Positions 16,991-25,350 of a stretch of 64,000 nucleotides of DNA are shown piece after piece. A program made the translations under genes and the position numbers. Below the pieces are notes generated by a model. That model did not search any database. It was not told the DNA's origin and saw only the letters and a list, made by a program, of their open reading frames with translations. Origin of the DNA: GCA-2770975 sp050248915 (GTDB taxonomy: Bacteria > Cyanobacteriota > Sericytochromatia > UBA7694); NCBI GenBank assembly GCA_050248915.1, contig JBFWRL010000001.1:62001-126000 (forward strand). Reading direction: 5' to 3'. Within the stretch, counting starts at the first letter, position 1. Each line of letters begins with the position of its first letter.

Positions 16991-17607
16991 GTCAGTTCAC
17001 CTAAAATCCAATTTAGCTGTTCCCGGGTACTTTCCAGATCCCGGCTGTTATCTATCACTTCGTCGGCTTTCTCAGCCTTGATCTCAATCGACAATTGTGC
17101 GTCTATGCGGGCCTGGGCCTCTGATTCTGAAAAACCATTGCGGGCCATCAGGCGCTCTTTCTGAACAGCTTCAGGACAGTATACCACAATCGTTTTATCC
17201 ACAAAATGCGCCATATTGACCTCATAGAGCAGGGGAATGACCAGCACCAGCAAAAAATTCTTTTTTGCCCCGCTTTGAGCCCTTTCGGTCTCTTGGGCGC
17301 GCAATTCTGTTTCTATTTGGCGCAGGGCGGCTTTCACGCCGGGATGTACAATCTGGTTGAGCTGCTCACGCTGGCTTTCATCAGCAAAGACAATCCCGCC
17401 CAAGACCCGGCGGTCGATCTGGCCATCGGGGGCCAAAATGCTTGCGCCAAAATGGGCCAAAACCTGTTCATACACCGGCTGGCCGGGCTCCATGAGCTGA
17501 TGGGCCACCAAATCGGTGTCCACGACCTTGGCACCAGCTTCGACCAGCATGGCGGCCACAGCCGACTTGCCCGAGGCAATGCCGCCCGTCAGACCAATGC
17601 GGAACAT
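16966..17607 (-). CDS. coaE: Dephospho-CoA kinase
   Basis: 213 residues, the usual length. It catalyses the last step of coenzyme A synthesis, phosphorylating the 3'-hydroxyl of dephospho-CoA with ATP in the cytoplasm. The Walker A loop GLTGGIASGKS is at ~6-16, followed by VVDTDLVAHQL with the conserved Asp, the IVHPG motif, and the VIPLLYE segment of the CoA-binding/lid region. It lies 12 bases downstream of the MlaD-like gene and overlaps the SLH gene, so the three are likely cotranscribed. No missing key residue seen. Confidence 0.93.
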   Translation of the reverse strand: MFRIGLTGGIASGKSAVAAMLVEAGAKVVDTDLVAHQLMEPGQPVYEQVLAHFGASILAPDGQIDRRVLGGIVFADESQREQLNQIVHPGVKAALRQIETELRAQETERAQSGAKKNFLLVLVIPLLYEVNMAHFVDKTIVVYCPEAVQKERLMARNGFSESEAQARIDAQLSIEIKAEKADEVIDNSRDLESTREQLNWILGELTWDPYTAS

Positions 17608-17619
17608 GGCGTTGCCCCC

Positions 17620-18795
17620 TTAAAAGAGCTTAAATTTCTCAATATTGACCTTCACGCCTTCGTCTTGCAAGAGCTGGCGGATCTTTTTCTCGTTGAGCAA
17701 TTGGTTTGCATTGTCGAGCACCGGATCGAGGCGATCCAAACTGTTGCCCACTTTGGTCATGAGTTTGTCGGCATTGCCCAAGACTGGCGTGAGCTGGTCG
17801 AGCACAGCAGGCAGGCGATCGAGGGTCGCCGGGGCCTTGCGCAGCAGAGGTGGCAATTCAGACAACGAGGTATTCAGATTGGGAATCAGGTCGGGGTGGC
17901 GGCTTAAGCTGTCGGTAAATTGCTCAGCATCACGCGAAATATTGTCGATCCGTTTGGCAAGCTGCTCGCCATTTTCGCTGAGTGGGCCGGTGATCGTGTG
18001 CACTTCGCTGGAAACAGCCTTCAGGCTGCGCAGCAATTCAGGGGCATCGCTGCCGAGGCTGGCACTGGCCACACGCAGATTGGAGATAATGCTTTCTATC
18101 GAAGCGCCATTGCGACTGAGCAGGCGATTGGCCTGACCGGCAGCGCCATCGAGATTTTTCACAATCCGGGCAATTTCGTTTTCGTTGCCCGAGACCGTCC
18201 GCATCAGCGAGGCGGTGCCTTTGATCAAATCGCCCATGTCTTTTTCTTTGCCTTTGACGGCCACCGCAAAGGTGTGCAAAAGGGTGTTGAGATCATCGGG
18301 ATCGAGTTTGGTTAAGACCGGCGCCAGGTGGTTGAGCACCTCGTCGAGGTCCACGGGGGTCATGGTGTTTTTGATCTGCTCACCATTGGGCAGTGGGGGC
18401 GCTTGGGGAGAGCCCGCATCAATTGAAATGTATTTTTCGCCCAAGAGACTTTTGGAGCGGATTTCTGCGCGGGCATCGCTAAACATTTTAATCTCGGGGT
18501 TCACCACCAAATGCATCAGGGCCCGGCCTTGGCGCACTTCCATGCTCTCAACGTGGCCGACTTCGATCCCGGCCATCATCACCGGGGCATCTTTGACCAC
18601 GCCCACGGCACTGTTAAACACGGCAGTAAACTTGACCGTCTCGCCAAATTGAAACCGGCCCAATGTGAGCGACATATATGCCAATAAAGCGCCTGCGGTC
18701 AGAATAAATCCGCCGAGCGCCAATTCTTTCCAGTGTTTAACCATGGGTTCTGCCTTGTTTTCTTCGTCTCTGTCTGTGACATTTGCTCGTGTCAT
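17620..18795 (-). CDS. MlaD/MCE-family lipid-transport protein
   Basis: 391 residues (374 if translation starts at the second Met, 18744, which has AAGG upstream). One transmembrane helix (KELALGGFILTAGALLAYMSL) is followed by the single MCE domain (~50-130: GVVKDAPVMMAGIEVGHVES, IRSKSLLGEKYISIDAG) and a long, helical, repetitive C-terminal region with many Leu heptads (~135-391). MCE proteins form hexameric rings or needles that carry phospholipids between inner and outer membranes, so its presence argues for a diderm envelope. MlaE/MlaF-type permease and ATPase genes are not in the neighbourhood. It sits in an operon with coaE and the SLH gene. Confidence 0.88.
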   Translation of the reverse strand: MTRANVTDRDEENKAEPMVKHWKELALGGFILTAGALLAYMSLTLGRFQFGETVKFTAVFNSAVGVVKDAPVMMAGIEVGHVESMEVRQGRALMHLVVNPEIKMFSDARAEIRSKSLLGEKYISIDAGSPQAPPLPNGEQIKNTMTPVDLDEVLNHLAPVLTKLDPDDLNTLLHTFAVAVKGKEKDMGDLIKGTASLMRTVSGNENEIARIVKNLDGAAGQANRLLSRNGASIESIISNLRVASASLGSDAPELLRSLKAVSSEVHTITGPLSENGEQLAKRIDNISRDAEQFTDSLSRHPDLIPNLNTSLSELPPLLRKAPATLDRLPAVLDQLTPVLGNADKLMTKVGNSLDRLDPVLDNANQLLNEKKIRQLLQDEGVKVNIEKFKLF

Positions 18796-18831
18796 CTGCT
18801 TGTGTGAGGGGTGTTTACACAGGAAGGTATT

Positions 18832-19806
18832 TTACCATTGTTTTTGGATGGGCCCAAAATTTGCCTGCAACGCCCGCAACCAATGCGCCACCGTGCCCCG
18901 CTCGGCATAACGCATATATTGCACAAAGCGGTGCAAATGGCTGGAGATCACCCGCTCCCCATCGGATTCAAAGCCCTCGTGGTAGTCAAAGTCTGTCTGG
19001 GCCAATTCAAACAGCGCCAAATGGCCAAAGAGATCGGGCCTCTGCCGCACCGCCTGCAAAAAGGGCAAGGTATATTCAGCAAAGGCGCGGGGATGATTGA
19101 GATGGTAGATCACCGGCTGCCCGAGCTGCACCCATTTGACCGAAGCAAACCAGGGCTGATCGGGCAAATGCAAAAACAGATCAAAGAGATCCTGAAAATA
19201 CAGCGGCACAGTCACAGCCGAAAAGAGCCTGTACTGCCGGGTCAGGGCCACAGGCAAGACAAAGGCATCCTCCGACCAGGGGGCCAACTTAAACACGAAA
19301 TCTGGCCGATGGGGCTTGCGCTCAATCCAGCTCACCGCCCCACTCTGTTCCAATTGCTCAAGCCAGGTATCAGGTTTAATCTCGCCAGGCGTCAGCGGGC
19401 AGCGCAATTGATTGACCCGGTAAACCGCCTCGGGGCCCTGTTCGGCCTCGCAAGTCGCAATGCCCGCCAAAACGCCTGAGACAAAATCCGGGGCAGGCCA
19501 GCACTCTTGGTGCAAATAGCTCCAATAGTCCCCCCAAACCGAATGGCCAAACATGCCGCCGAGATAGCGCACGAGATCCCAGCAGCAGACCCCCGCAATT
19601 TCGGGATAGGGAATCGCCACCACCTGATGGGAAAAAGTGGCCTGTTGCAAGGCCTGTTTTAATTCCCCCGCCTCGGCCCCCTGATGCAGATAAATGACCT
19701 GAAAGTTTGCGTTGTCTTGGGCATTTAAAGCCCGAATCTGGCCTGTCAGATAGGCCTCGGGCAAATAGCGGTGATGGGCAATTAAAAAAGTGAGAGGGGG
19801 TGACAT
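18832..19806 (-). CDS. Putative glycosyltransferase-like protein
   Basis: 324 residues from the ATG at 19804-19806. An in-frame extension to 19860 would read through a strong terminator hairpin and a TATAAT box, so the shorter start is preferred. The N terminus (LTFLIAHHRYLPEAYLTGQI, FQVIYLHQG) and a later acidic segment (APWSEDAFVLPVAL) recall GT-A glycosyltransferases or core-2 branching-type enzymes, but no firm DxD motif can be placed. No signal peptide from this start. It leads the run ending in MlaD, coaE and the SLH protein (36-base gap to MlaD). The function is a weak inference. Confidence 0.6.
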   Translation of the reverse strand: MSPPLTFLIAHHRYLPEAYLTGQIRALNAQDNANFQVIYLHQGAEAGELKQALQQATFSHQVVAIPYPEIAGVCCWDLVRYLGGMFGHSVWGDYWSYLHQECWPAPDFVSGVLAGIATCEAEQGPEAVYRVNQLRCPLTPGEIKPDTWLEQLEQSGAVSWIERKPHRPDFVFKLAPWSEDAFVLPVALTRQYRLFSAVTVPLYFQDLFDLFLHLPDQPWFASVKWVQLGQPVIYHLNHPRAFAEYTLPFLQAVRQRPDLFGHLALFELAQTDFDYHEGFESDGERVISSHLHRFVQYMRYAERGTVAHWLRALQANFGPIQKQW

Positions 19807-19813
19807 GGCTTCT

Positions 19814-19819
19814 ATTATA
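19814..19819 (-). promoter_or_regulatory. TATAAT -10 box very close to the start codon
   Basis: A perfect TATAAT on the minus strand only eight bases before the ATG at 19806, and with no Shine-Dalgarno between. A TTG-like -35 half-site lies about 18 bases upstream. Transcription from here would give a leaderless or nearly leaderless mRNA. Confidence 0.5.
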
Positions 19820-19845
19820 ACCAGCAGAAGTAAGGGCCCCAAACA

Positions 19846-19876
19846 AAACAGGGCTGGCATGGCGCCAGCCCTGTTT
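19846..19876 (-). terminator. Strong intrinsic terminator
   Basis: A perfect 13-bp inverted repeat (19846-19858 with 19864-19876) around a five-base loop, followed on the minus strand by TTTTGTTT-type sequence. It lies 18 bases after the stop of the small membrane protein gene at 19895 and separates it from the glycosyltransferase-like gene. Confidence 0.85.
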
Positions 19877-19894
19877 AAAAAGAGAACTTAAAAC

Positions 19895-20443
19895 TTAGGT
19901 CAAGGAGCGGCGAATACCCTCGGTATTGAGGATTTTATTCGCCAAAACGGCACCCAAGGCACCGCCGACCACGCCTGCGATAATCAAGGGATTGCCGGGG
20001 GCTGCGCCCAGGGCTTTGAAGATCGCCATGGTGCCACCACCAACAGCCACGCCACCGATGGCGCTAACGCCACCCTGGAGGGTATCTGTGAGGATATTCC
20101 CGACCGTGGTTGAAGCGGATTGTTTGCCGTGGGTCAGAGAAGCCAGGTTTTTGACAACCGAGACAGAGCCGCTGATGGCTGCGCCGATGCCGACAGAGCT
20201 CATCATAAACTGAGTCAGGGGTTGACCCGAGCCAGATTTGGCATAGGTAAAACCGGTATAGCCGCCCACCAGCATTTTGGTGATCGCGCCGTCTCCGCTG
20301 GCCGCGCGGTTGGTATCAAAGAAAGCAGTATCTGCGCCGTACACAGCGGAACTTGGCCGAATAGTCGCTGCGGCAGGTTGCGTTGGGTTATTCCCTGAAT
20401 AGGGGTTATAACCAAAAAAGGAACGGACCTGATCGACGAGCAT
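19895..20443 (-). CDS. Gly/Ala-rich membrane-associated protein of unknown function
   Basis: 182 residues, no signal peptide. The first ~75 residues are polar (SFFGYNPYSGNNPTQPA). The rest is rich in Gly, Ala, Val and Ser with two or three weakly hydrophobic glycine-zipper-like stretches (SVGIGAAISGSVSVV, GGVSAIGGVAVGGGTMAIF, PLIIAGVVGGALGAVLA). This composition is seen in small membrane-inserting or phage-lysis-like proteins, but I recognise no family. It has its own promoter-like element upstream and a strong terminator downstream, so it is a single-gene unit, probably well expressed. Confidence 0.65.
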   Translation of the reverse strand: MLVDQVRSFFGYNPYSGNNPTQPAAATIRPSSAVYGADTAFFDTNRAASGDGAITKMLVGGYTGFTYAKSGSGQPLTQFMMSSVGIGAAISGSVSVVKNLASLTHGKQSASTTVGNILTDTLQGGVSAIGGVAVGGGTMAIFKALGAAPGNPLIIAGVVGGALGAVLANKILNTEGIRRSLT

Positions 20444-20478
20444 AGTAACCTCGCTTGACCTAAAATTAATTGTTTCTT

Positions 20479-20565
20479 AATTAAAGGTTTAGAAGATCTT
20501 GATCTTGATCTTGTCAGATCTCCACAATTGTTAAAGAAAAATTAAACGGTTGTTAACCTTTAATT
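20479..20565. repeat. Long-range inverted repeat flanking an AT-rich regulatory patch
   Basis: AATTAAAGGTT (20479-20489) and AACCTTTAATT (20555-20565) are exact reverse complements 65 bases apart. Between them are the candidate promoter and hexamer repeat described separately. On the minus strand GGTTAACAACC followed by a T-rich tract could end the upstream gene. Confidence 0.5.
20488..20517 (-). promoter_or_regulatory. Candidate promoter whose spacer is a GATCTT tandem repeat
   Basis: On the minus strand CTGACA (20512-20517, five of six to consensus), an 18-base spacer and TCTAAA (20488-20493, four of six), reading toward the gene that starts at 20443. The spacer is almost entirely three exact tandem copies of GATCTT (20495-20512). 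Any gain or loss of a unit would change promoter spacing by six bases. Confidence 0.4.
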
Positions 20566-20573
20566 GTGAGACC

Positions 20574-21095
20574 TTAGCCCAAAGCGGGCGCGTTGACGGG
20601 GGCCGTGTTGGGAATGGCTGGAATCGTTGGATCCAGGCTGGCAAACTTGAGCAACATCTCAGCCATTTGACTGGCCAATTGGCGACCAAAGAAGAGCACC
20701 ATTTGCACCAATTCCAAAAGCCGAAAGCCCGAAATGGCTGTGAGCGCCGTGGTGGGAGACCAGCGGAAATAAGGGGTATCGTCTTCGGCCAGACCCGTGC
20801 TGCCCCAAGGCAGACGGCGGTTAAAATCCACCAAAACGTCGGTGAGATGGGCAAAGGTGCTTTCGGGCACATTGACCGGATAAGCCAGATAAAACTCCCA
20901 GCGCTCATCAAGATTGTCTGAGGCAGGGCGAATGTCGAGAAAGAGATCGGTTTCGGGAATTGGCAGACGCAAATAGTCCAGACCGCTGGAGCCAGGGGTC
21001 TGCAGGGCAGCATAGCCGCCTTCAGTCAGCACCTGCTGCAAATCGGAAAGGGAATGGACGGGTTGTAAAAGTGGACTTGTCAATTGGGCCACCAA
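20574..21095 (-). CDS. Hypothetical alpha/beta protein
   Basis: 173 residues, soluble, no signal peptide. A helix-strand pattern (LSDLQQVLTEGGYAAL, LPIPETDLFLDIRP, RWEFYLAYPVNV, LTDVLVDFNRRLPW, RLLELVQMVLFFGRQLAS) resembles the small alpha/beta fold of YbjN or secretion-chaperone-like proteins, but the match is structural only. The C terminus is a Pro/Ala-rich tail. The same stretch is open in another minus-strand frame; this one is chosen for its balanced composition and for the gap it leaves to neighbours. No function assigned. Confidence 0.6.
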   Translation of the reverse strand: MVAQLTSPLLQPVHSLSDLQQVLTEGGYAALQTPGSSGLDYLRLPIPETDLFLDIRPASDNLDERWEFYLAYPVNVPESTFAHLTDVLVDFNRRLPWGSTGLAEDDTPYFRWSPTTALTAISGFRLLELVQMVLFFGRQLASQMAEMLLKFASLDPTIPAIPNTAPVNAPALG

Positions 21096-21215
21096 CTCAC
21101 TGATGATTTCCTTATTGTAATTGAAATTTGTGATTTTTACACCCCGCGTGAATCAAATTTAAGCTTGATTTTGATCAATCCAGGTCGGAGTTCCCGGCCT
21201 GTCTCAAAAAAGAGT

Positions 21216-21917
21216 ATGATAACAAAAACAGACAAAAAAACCATGAACAAACGATTCTCTGAGCTTCAATTGCCCCAGTTAGAACCCATTCCCAGTCGCT
21301 GGCAACACTGGCACAACGGGGTGTTGGCTTTGCTGCTGTTGGCCAGTATGCTTTGGCTGCTGTTTAAACTCGATCAGAGCAGTTTGGCTGTCGTCGAAAT
21401 CACCGGGACCCGCTTAGCGCAAGTGGGCTGGGTCAGTGGCTTGTCTTTGGCCTGTGGGGCTTATGCCGTTTGGTTGCACGCCCGCAAACTCTGGTCAGAA
21501 CAGGGGATCGCCTTCCGCAACGATGGCCGCGATGACCGGGTTCTGACAGGGATTATCCTGGGCACAGCCCTGCTTTTCTGTTGCCTCTGGTCGGCCATTC
21601 TGGACTATAATGAGTCGGCACCCCTGGAACTGGCTCCCACGACATACCGTTTGGCCACCATCAGCGGAAGTTCGCTGGTGTTAGAATCTTTGCCCAAAGG
21701 CCCCAGGCTCAAACTGAACTTAAGTGGTTACAAACACAGCTTGTTTAAACGGATGCAGCCCGGAGACAGCTTTGGGGTCAAGCGACAACCTGGGCGCTTG
21801 GGTTTTGCATATATCAGCCTGTTGATTTGGCGAAACAAACAGGAAAAAAGCATGATACTCTGGCCCCGACAAAGGCCGTTACACAGCCCCCAGCCATCAG
21901 AGCGCCGCCCCGAATAG
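21216..21917 (+). CDS. Membrane protein of unknown function
   Basis: About 233 residues from the ATG at 21216; an alternative ATG is at 21243, and neither has a good Shine-Dalgarno. Three transmembrane helices are visible: NGVLALLLLASMLWLLFKL, VGWVSGLSLACGAYAVWL and VLTGIILGTALLFCCLWSAI. A short beta-rich region (TYRLATISGSSLVLESL) and a basic C terminus follow. I do not recognise the family; a DUF-type envelope protein with a small extracytoplasmic domain is likely. It lies 15 bases before the Rsm22 gene and may be cotranscribed with it. Confidence 0.6.
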   Translation: MITKTDKKTMNKRFSELQLPQLEPIPSRWQHWHNGVLALLLLASMLWLLFKLDQSSLAVVEITGTRLAQVGWVSGLSLACGAYAVWLHARKLWSEQGIAFRNDGRDDRVLTGIILGTALLFCCLWSAILDYNESAPLELAPTTYRLATISGSSLVLESLPKGPRLKLNLSGYKHSLFKRMQPGDSFGVKRQPGRLGFAYISLLIWRNKQEKSMILWPRQRPLHSPQPSERRPE

Positions 21918-21932
21918 AAAGACAGAGGCCCC

Positions 21933-22901
21933 ATGTTACCGGATTTTCTCAAAGATTTTCTCCTGCTCGAAGCCCAAAAGCAGCCCCTTAAACATCTCAA
22001 ACCAGCCCACGAACAACTCAGTTTGAATTACCGCGACCAGAGTGGCCAAAGTGGCGTGCGCCTGAATACCCAGGCCGATCGGCAGGTCTACCGGCTCAGC
22101 CGCTTGCCCGCGATTTATGCGGTGATCGAAGCCCTGGCCAAAGAACTTCAGGCCCAATTGCCAGATTTTGCCCCCACTTCGCTGCTGGATTTGGGTGCCG
22201 GCCCGGGCACGGTCAGCTTGGCCCTGGCCCAGCATTTTGCCAGCCTGGAGCAGATCTTTCTCTGTGAGCGCGACCGCGAACAGGTGCGCTGGGGGCAACA
22301 GCTCTTTGGAGCTTCTGGCAACCCGTTGTTAGAGGCTGCCCGCTGGGACATCGCCGATCTGCTCTCCTTGCAAAGATGGCCCCAGGCCGATCTACACTGC
22401 CTGTCTTATGTGCTCAACGAATTGGACCCCAGCTCGCAAACCCAGCTCTTGGGCAAAATGTATCAGCAGCCCTTTCAGGTGTTGCTCTTGGTCGAACCTG
22501 GCACCCCGTTGGGATACAAACATATCCTGGCAGCGCGCAAATTGGCGCTCGAAAGCGGATTGCAGCTGCTTGGCCCCTGCCCCCATGCCCAGGCTTGCCC
22601 TTTGCAAGCCGGTGATTGGTGCCACTTTGGCACACGGGTGGCCCGCACACAGGTTCAGCGCTATCTCAAAGACGGCTTTGAATCTTACGAAGATGAAAAA
22701 TTTGCCTGGCTGGCTGTCAGCAAAACGCCACTGCTGCAATCACCCGCCGCACGGGTCTTGCGCCGCCCTGTTTATCGCAAAGGGGTGGTCGATCTCACGC
22801 TCTGCCAAAGCGATGGCAGCTGGAAAACCAGTTCCATCGCCCGCAGCCACGCCCTTTACAAAAAAGCCCGCAAAGTGGACTGGGGCGGAAGTTTAAGTTA
22901 A
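21933..22901 (+). CDS. Rsm22-family ribosome-associated methyltransferase-like protein
   Basis: 322 residues. A Rossmann SAM-binding core (LLDLGAGPGTVSLAL at ~87) and the acidic strand end IFLCERD are followed by the hallmark Rsm22 cysteine cluster CPHAQACPLQAGDWCHF (~218-235), then RTQVQRYLKDG. Rsm22/METTL17 proteins associate with the small ribosomal subunit; the mitochondrial homologue binds an Fe-S cluster through such cysteines and aids assembly rather than acting as a proven methyltransferase. All expected Cys and His positions appear present. The stop overlaps the convergent DUF192 gene by nine bases. Confidence 0.85.
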   Translation: MLPDFLKDFLLLEAQKQPLKHLKPAHEQLSLNYRDQSGQSGVRLNTQADRQVYRLSRLPAIYAVIEALAKELQAQLPDFAPTSLLDLGAGPGTVSLALAQHFASLEQIFLCERDREQVRWGQQLFGASGNPLLEAARWDIADLLSLQRWPQADLHCLSYVLNELDPSSQTQLLGKMYQQPFQVLLLVEPGTPLGYKHILAARKLALESGLQLLGPCPHAQACPLQAGDWCHFGTRVARTQVQRYLKDGFESYEDEKFAWLAVSKTPLLQSPAARVLRRPVYRKGVVDLTLCQSDGSWKTSSIARSHALYKKARKVDWGGSLS

Positions 22902-23306
22902 ACGAAAACCGATCTGCCGGGGAGGGTGAATCCAACGGTGTAGTTCGGGAATCTGGACCTCGACCCCCGCCTGCAGCTCGTGCCGGGCAAACCAACCCCA
23001 GGCCACTTCCAAAAAAGCCCTCACAGGCTGGGCCGGAATCAGCAGCGGATCGCCTGGGGAGAGATCGTGAAGCGAGAGCAAATGCCCAGAGGGGGAGATA
23101 AAACCCACACTGATCGCCATATCCATCTCAGCCATGCCCACCCCTGCATACTCAGGGGGATCAAACACAAAGAGCAGGCCTTGGGTGTCTGTCAAAGGCG
23201 CGTGGCCAGAAAGGCCCCGCCGTTTGTCTTCCAGCAGCCAAGCCACGTCAACGACGAGGGCCTGGGTGCCGATCAACATCTCGGTCTGTTCGCGTTCGCG
23301 CCCCAA
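22893..23306 (-). CDS. DUF192-family protein
   Basis: 137 residues, matching the compact DUF192 beta-fold: LEDKRRGLSGHAPLTDTQGL, LLFVFDPPEYAGVGMAEMDM, AISVGFISPSGHLLSL and the closing FLEVAWGWFARHELQAGVEV. The family has no settled function. The start is placed at TTG (23304-23306), two bases after the stop of the small membrane protein, consistent with coupling; an ATG nine codons later is an alternative. Most relatives are exported, but no signal peptide is seen here. It is the last gene of a four-gene minus-strand run. Confidence 0.78.
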   Translation of the reverse strand: MGREREQTEMLIGTQALVVDVAWLLEDKRRGLSGHAPLTDTQGLLFVFDPPEYAGVGMAEMDMAISVGFISPSGHLLSLHDLSPGDPLLIPAQPVRAFLEVAWGWFARHELQAGVEVQIPELHRWIHPPRQIGFRLT

Positions 23307-23308
23307 AG

Positions 23309-23497
23309 TCAGTCTTTCACGGCCAATTTTAAAGCCAAAGGCACAATCACCAAATTGAGCGACAACATGCCGCAGACCATCAGACGCAGATTGTCGGCCA
23401 TATCTGGCACCAAGACCTTAAAATAAAACAGGCCAATAATAAGCAGGTCGAGGACCGTATTAAAAATCACGATTTGCATGTATTTGGCCTGGTTCAT
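23309..23497 (-). CDS. Small two-helix membrane protein
   Basis: 62 residues with two hydrophobic segments, MQIVIFNTVLDLLIIGLFYF and LMVCGMLSLNLVIVPLALKL, joined by a short loop. A clear AGGAG lies seven bases before the ATG, supporting real translation. It sits between the phosphodiester glycosidase gene (23-base gap) and DUF192 (2-base gap), so it belongs to their operon. No family recognised. Confidence 0.65.
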   Translation of the reverse strand: MNQAKYMQIVIFNTVLDLLIIGLFYFKVLVPDMADNLRLMVCGMLSLNLVIVPLALKLAVKD

Positions 23498-23520
23498 AAG
23501 CGGCTCCTTAAAGATATAAT

Positions 23521-25350
23521 TTAGCGTTTGACCAGCACCAGCGAACTGGCCACAGGTCTTTCTCGGCCATCGGAAGGCCGATTGACCAATTGATTGCGAA
23601 TCACCATAGCACTGGAACCACCGCCATCAAAATTGAGGGCTTCTACGGCCCCTTTTTCTTTAAGCAGGCCCGCCAATTCCCAGAGAGTCAGGCCCTTGCT
23701 CTGGCTCTGGCGGCCATCGACCACCAGCAGAATGATCTCCCCATTGCGTCCCAAGCCCAAAGCGGTGCGGGGGGCACGGCCTTTGGCGATATCTGCCTGA
23801 AAGCGCTCCTGCTCTGAGGTCACATGTAATTGGCCGTTTTTGATCAGGCGGGGGCCGCCCCCAACCATGTGTAAAATCTGTTCCCATTGCCCCAAAACCT
23901 GTGAATAGACCAAGGCCCGCATGCCAACATAGGCATTGGCTTTGAGCCAGCGTGCACCCTGGCCGTGGGCCGAGATCACATAGCCATCTTCGGGAATCGC
24001 CAAATTGGCAGGGGCCATTGCTTGGACCGTGCCATCAGAGAGAATCTGAAGTTCGAGCGCATCTTCGCTGGGGGCTGTGCCGGTCTTTGCACCATAGCGG
24101 GGGGTGTACAAGACCATTTGCTGGTTCTGACGGGGCAGATTGACGGCATTAAAGCGCATACGTTGGCGATTTTGCAGGGGAAATTCGACCGCCAGGCTGT
24201 GCTCGGTTTGGTCGATAAACCATTTGCCTGATTGGGTGAGCCCCAAAAGCGTACGCCCGTAAATGGGAGAAGAGATAAACTCGCCTTCTTTGATCAAAAT
24301 ACCCAGTGGTACCCCGGCCTGATTAAAATAGCCGGCATTGATCGCCGCCAAAGCATTGCTGCGGCGCGCCATGGCACTGACGGGTTCTTTGACAAAACCC
24401 TTGCCAAAGCCTGTACCTTGGCCCGCTAACTCAGGCACCAATTTCAGGCCCGAACCCGGTTGAATCTCGAGGCTGTAATGGGTCACGGGGCCAAAGCCCA
24501 AGCCCTGGTAAGTGCGGGTGTATTTGACGCCAGGGGCCACCTGCACACTTTTTTCCTCTTGAAAGACCTTGACCAAATCGACCATCAGGCGGTCGGGTTT
24601 GTCGAGCCAGAAGAGGCGGTGGGGTGAAGGATAATTTTTAAAAATCTGCAAACGCACAATGCCCCGGCCCATTTGTTGGATTTTGAGCCCTTTAAACAGC
24701 ACATCGCTGCTCTCAGGCGTAAATTGTTCGGGCTCAGGCACCTCAGCCCCATAAAAATCCAGGGTAAGGCTCTGTTCACTCTCTTGTAATTGGTAGACAG
24801 GGGGCTGTTGAAATTCAATCACCAGGCGGGTATACACATCTGAGGGCAAGAGATTCACGGCGCGAAAGGTGTTTAAGTCTTTGCTGATATGGATTTCGTT
24901 ATTGGCTTTGTTGTAGCTAAAGCCGATGCCGAGATTGGCCAAAAGCGAACGCGGCACAAACAGGGTGTCTTGCTGCCAAATGGGCGCGTGGGAGATCATC
25001 ATGCCCTGCTGGTTCCAGGTCACTTGGCGGGAGCCCTCTTTGACCAAATAAAAAACCCCAGGGCGCATCAAACGGGCACTGTGGTGGGCCGGGTCGAGTT
25101 CGACCCGCAAACCGAGATGCTCCAATAATTTGACCGGCAAATAGAGCATGGTCGCACTCGTAAACGGGGACTGCAATTGGGTGATAGGCTTGTCGTTGAG
25201 GTAAATCACGGTGCTGCTGTTCTGGGCCAAGCGCAGCGGCTGAGCTGCGGCCGGCAATGGAGCAGGAGTTGCTCCACTCAAAGGCTGAAAACCCAGTCCC
25301 AGCACCAGGCTCAATGCGAAAGCCAACAACCATCCCCTTAGCATAGACAC
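23521..25350 (-). CDS. Exported phosphodiester glycosidase (NAGPA/DUF2233) with Cu-amine-oxidase-N domain
   Basis: 609 residues with an N-terminal signal peptide (LLAFALSLVLGLGF). Domains: a copper-amine-oxidase N-terminal-like domain (~45-155: VIYLNDKPITQL, MLYLPVKLLEHLGLRV, TLFVPRSLLANLGIGF), an AMIN-like beta domain (~160-265), and a NAGPA-type phosphodiester glycosidase domain (~300-609) with AAINAGYFNQAGVPLG, MVGGGPRLIKNG, RTALGLGRNGEIILLVVDGR and the signature NFDGGGSSAMV. The first two domains bind peptidoglycan or other envelope polymers in relatives; the third cleaves sugar-phosphodiester bonds. Starts at GTG right after the stop of the GT4 gene; an ATG two codons later is equally likely. 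It may trim a glycan made by that enzyme. Confidence 0.85.
   Translation of the reverse strand: MSMLRGWLLAFALSLVLGLGFQPLSGATPAPLPAAAQPLRLAQNSSTVIYLNDKPITQLQSPFTSATMLYLPVKLLEHLGLRVELDPAHHSARLMRPGVFYLVKEGSRQVTWNQQGMMISHAPIWQQDTLFVPRSLLANLGIGFSYNKANNEIHISKDLNTFRAVNLLPSDVYTRLVIEFQQPPVYQLQESEQSLTLDFYGAEVPEPEQFTPESSDVLFKGLKIQQMGRGIVRLQIFKNYPSPHRLFWLDKPDRLMVDLVKVFQEEKSVQVAPGVKYTRTYQGLGFGPVTHYSLEIQPGSGLKLVPELAGQGTGFGKGFVKEPVSAMARRSNALAAINAGYFNQAGVPLGILIKEGEFISSPIYGRTLLGLTQSGKWFIDQTEHSLAVEFPLQNRQRMRFNAVNLPRQNQQMVLYTPRYGAKTGTAPSEDALELQILSDGTVQAMAPANLAIPEDGYVISAHGQGARWLKANAYVGMRALVYSQVLGQWEQILHMVGGGPRLIKNGQLHVTSEQERFQADIAKGRAPRTALGLGRNGEIILLVVDGRQSQSKGLTLWELAGLLKEKGAVEALNFDGGGSSAMVIRNQLVNRPSDGRERPVASSLVLVKR

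Noticed and set aside
20531..21013. A second minus-strand frame of 160 codons across the hypothetical gene at 20574-21095.
   Set aside because: It is Trp- and Pro-rich with poor helix and strand pattern, and it runs through the AT-rich intergenic patch. The other frame is better balanced.
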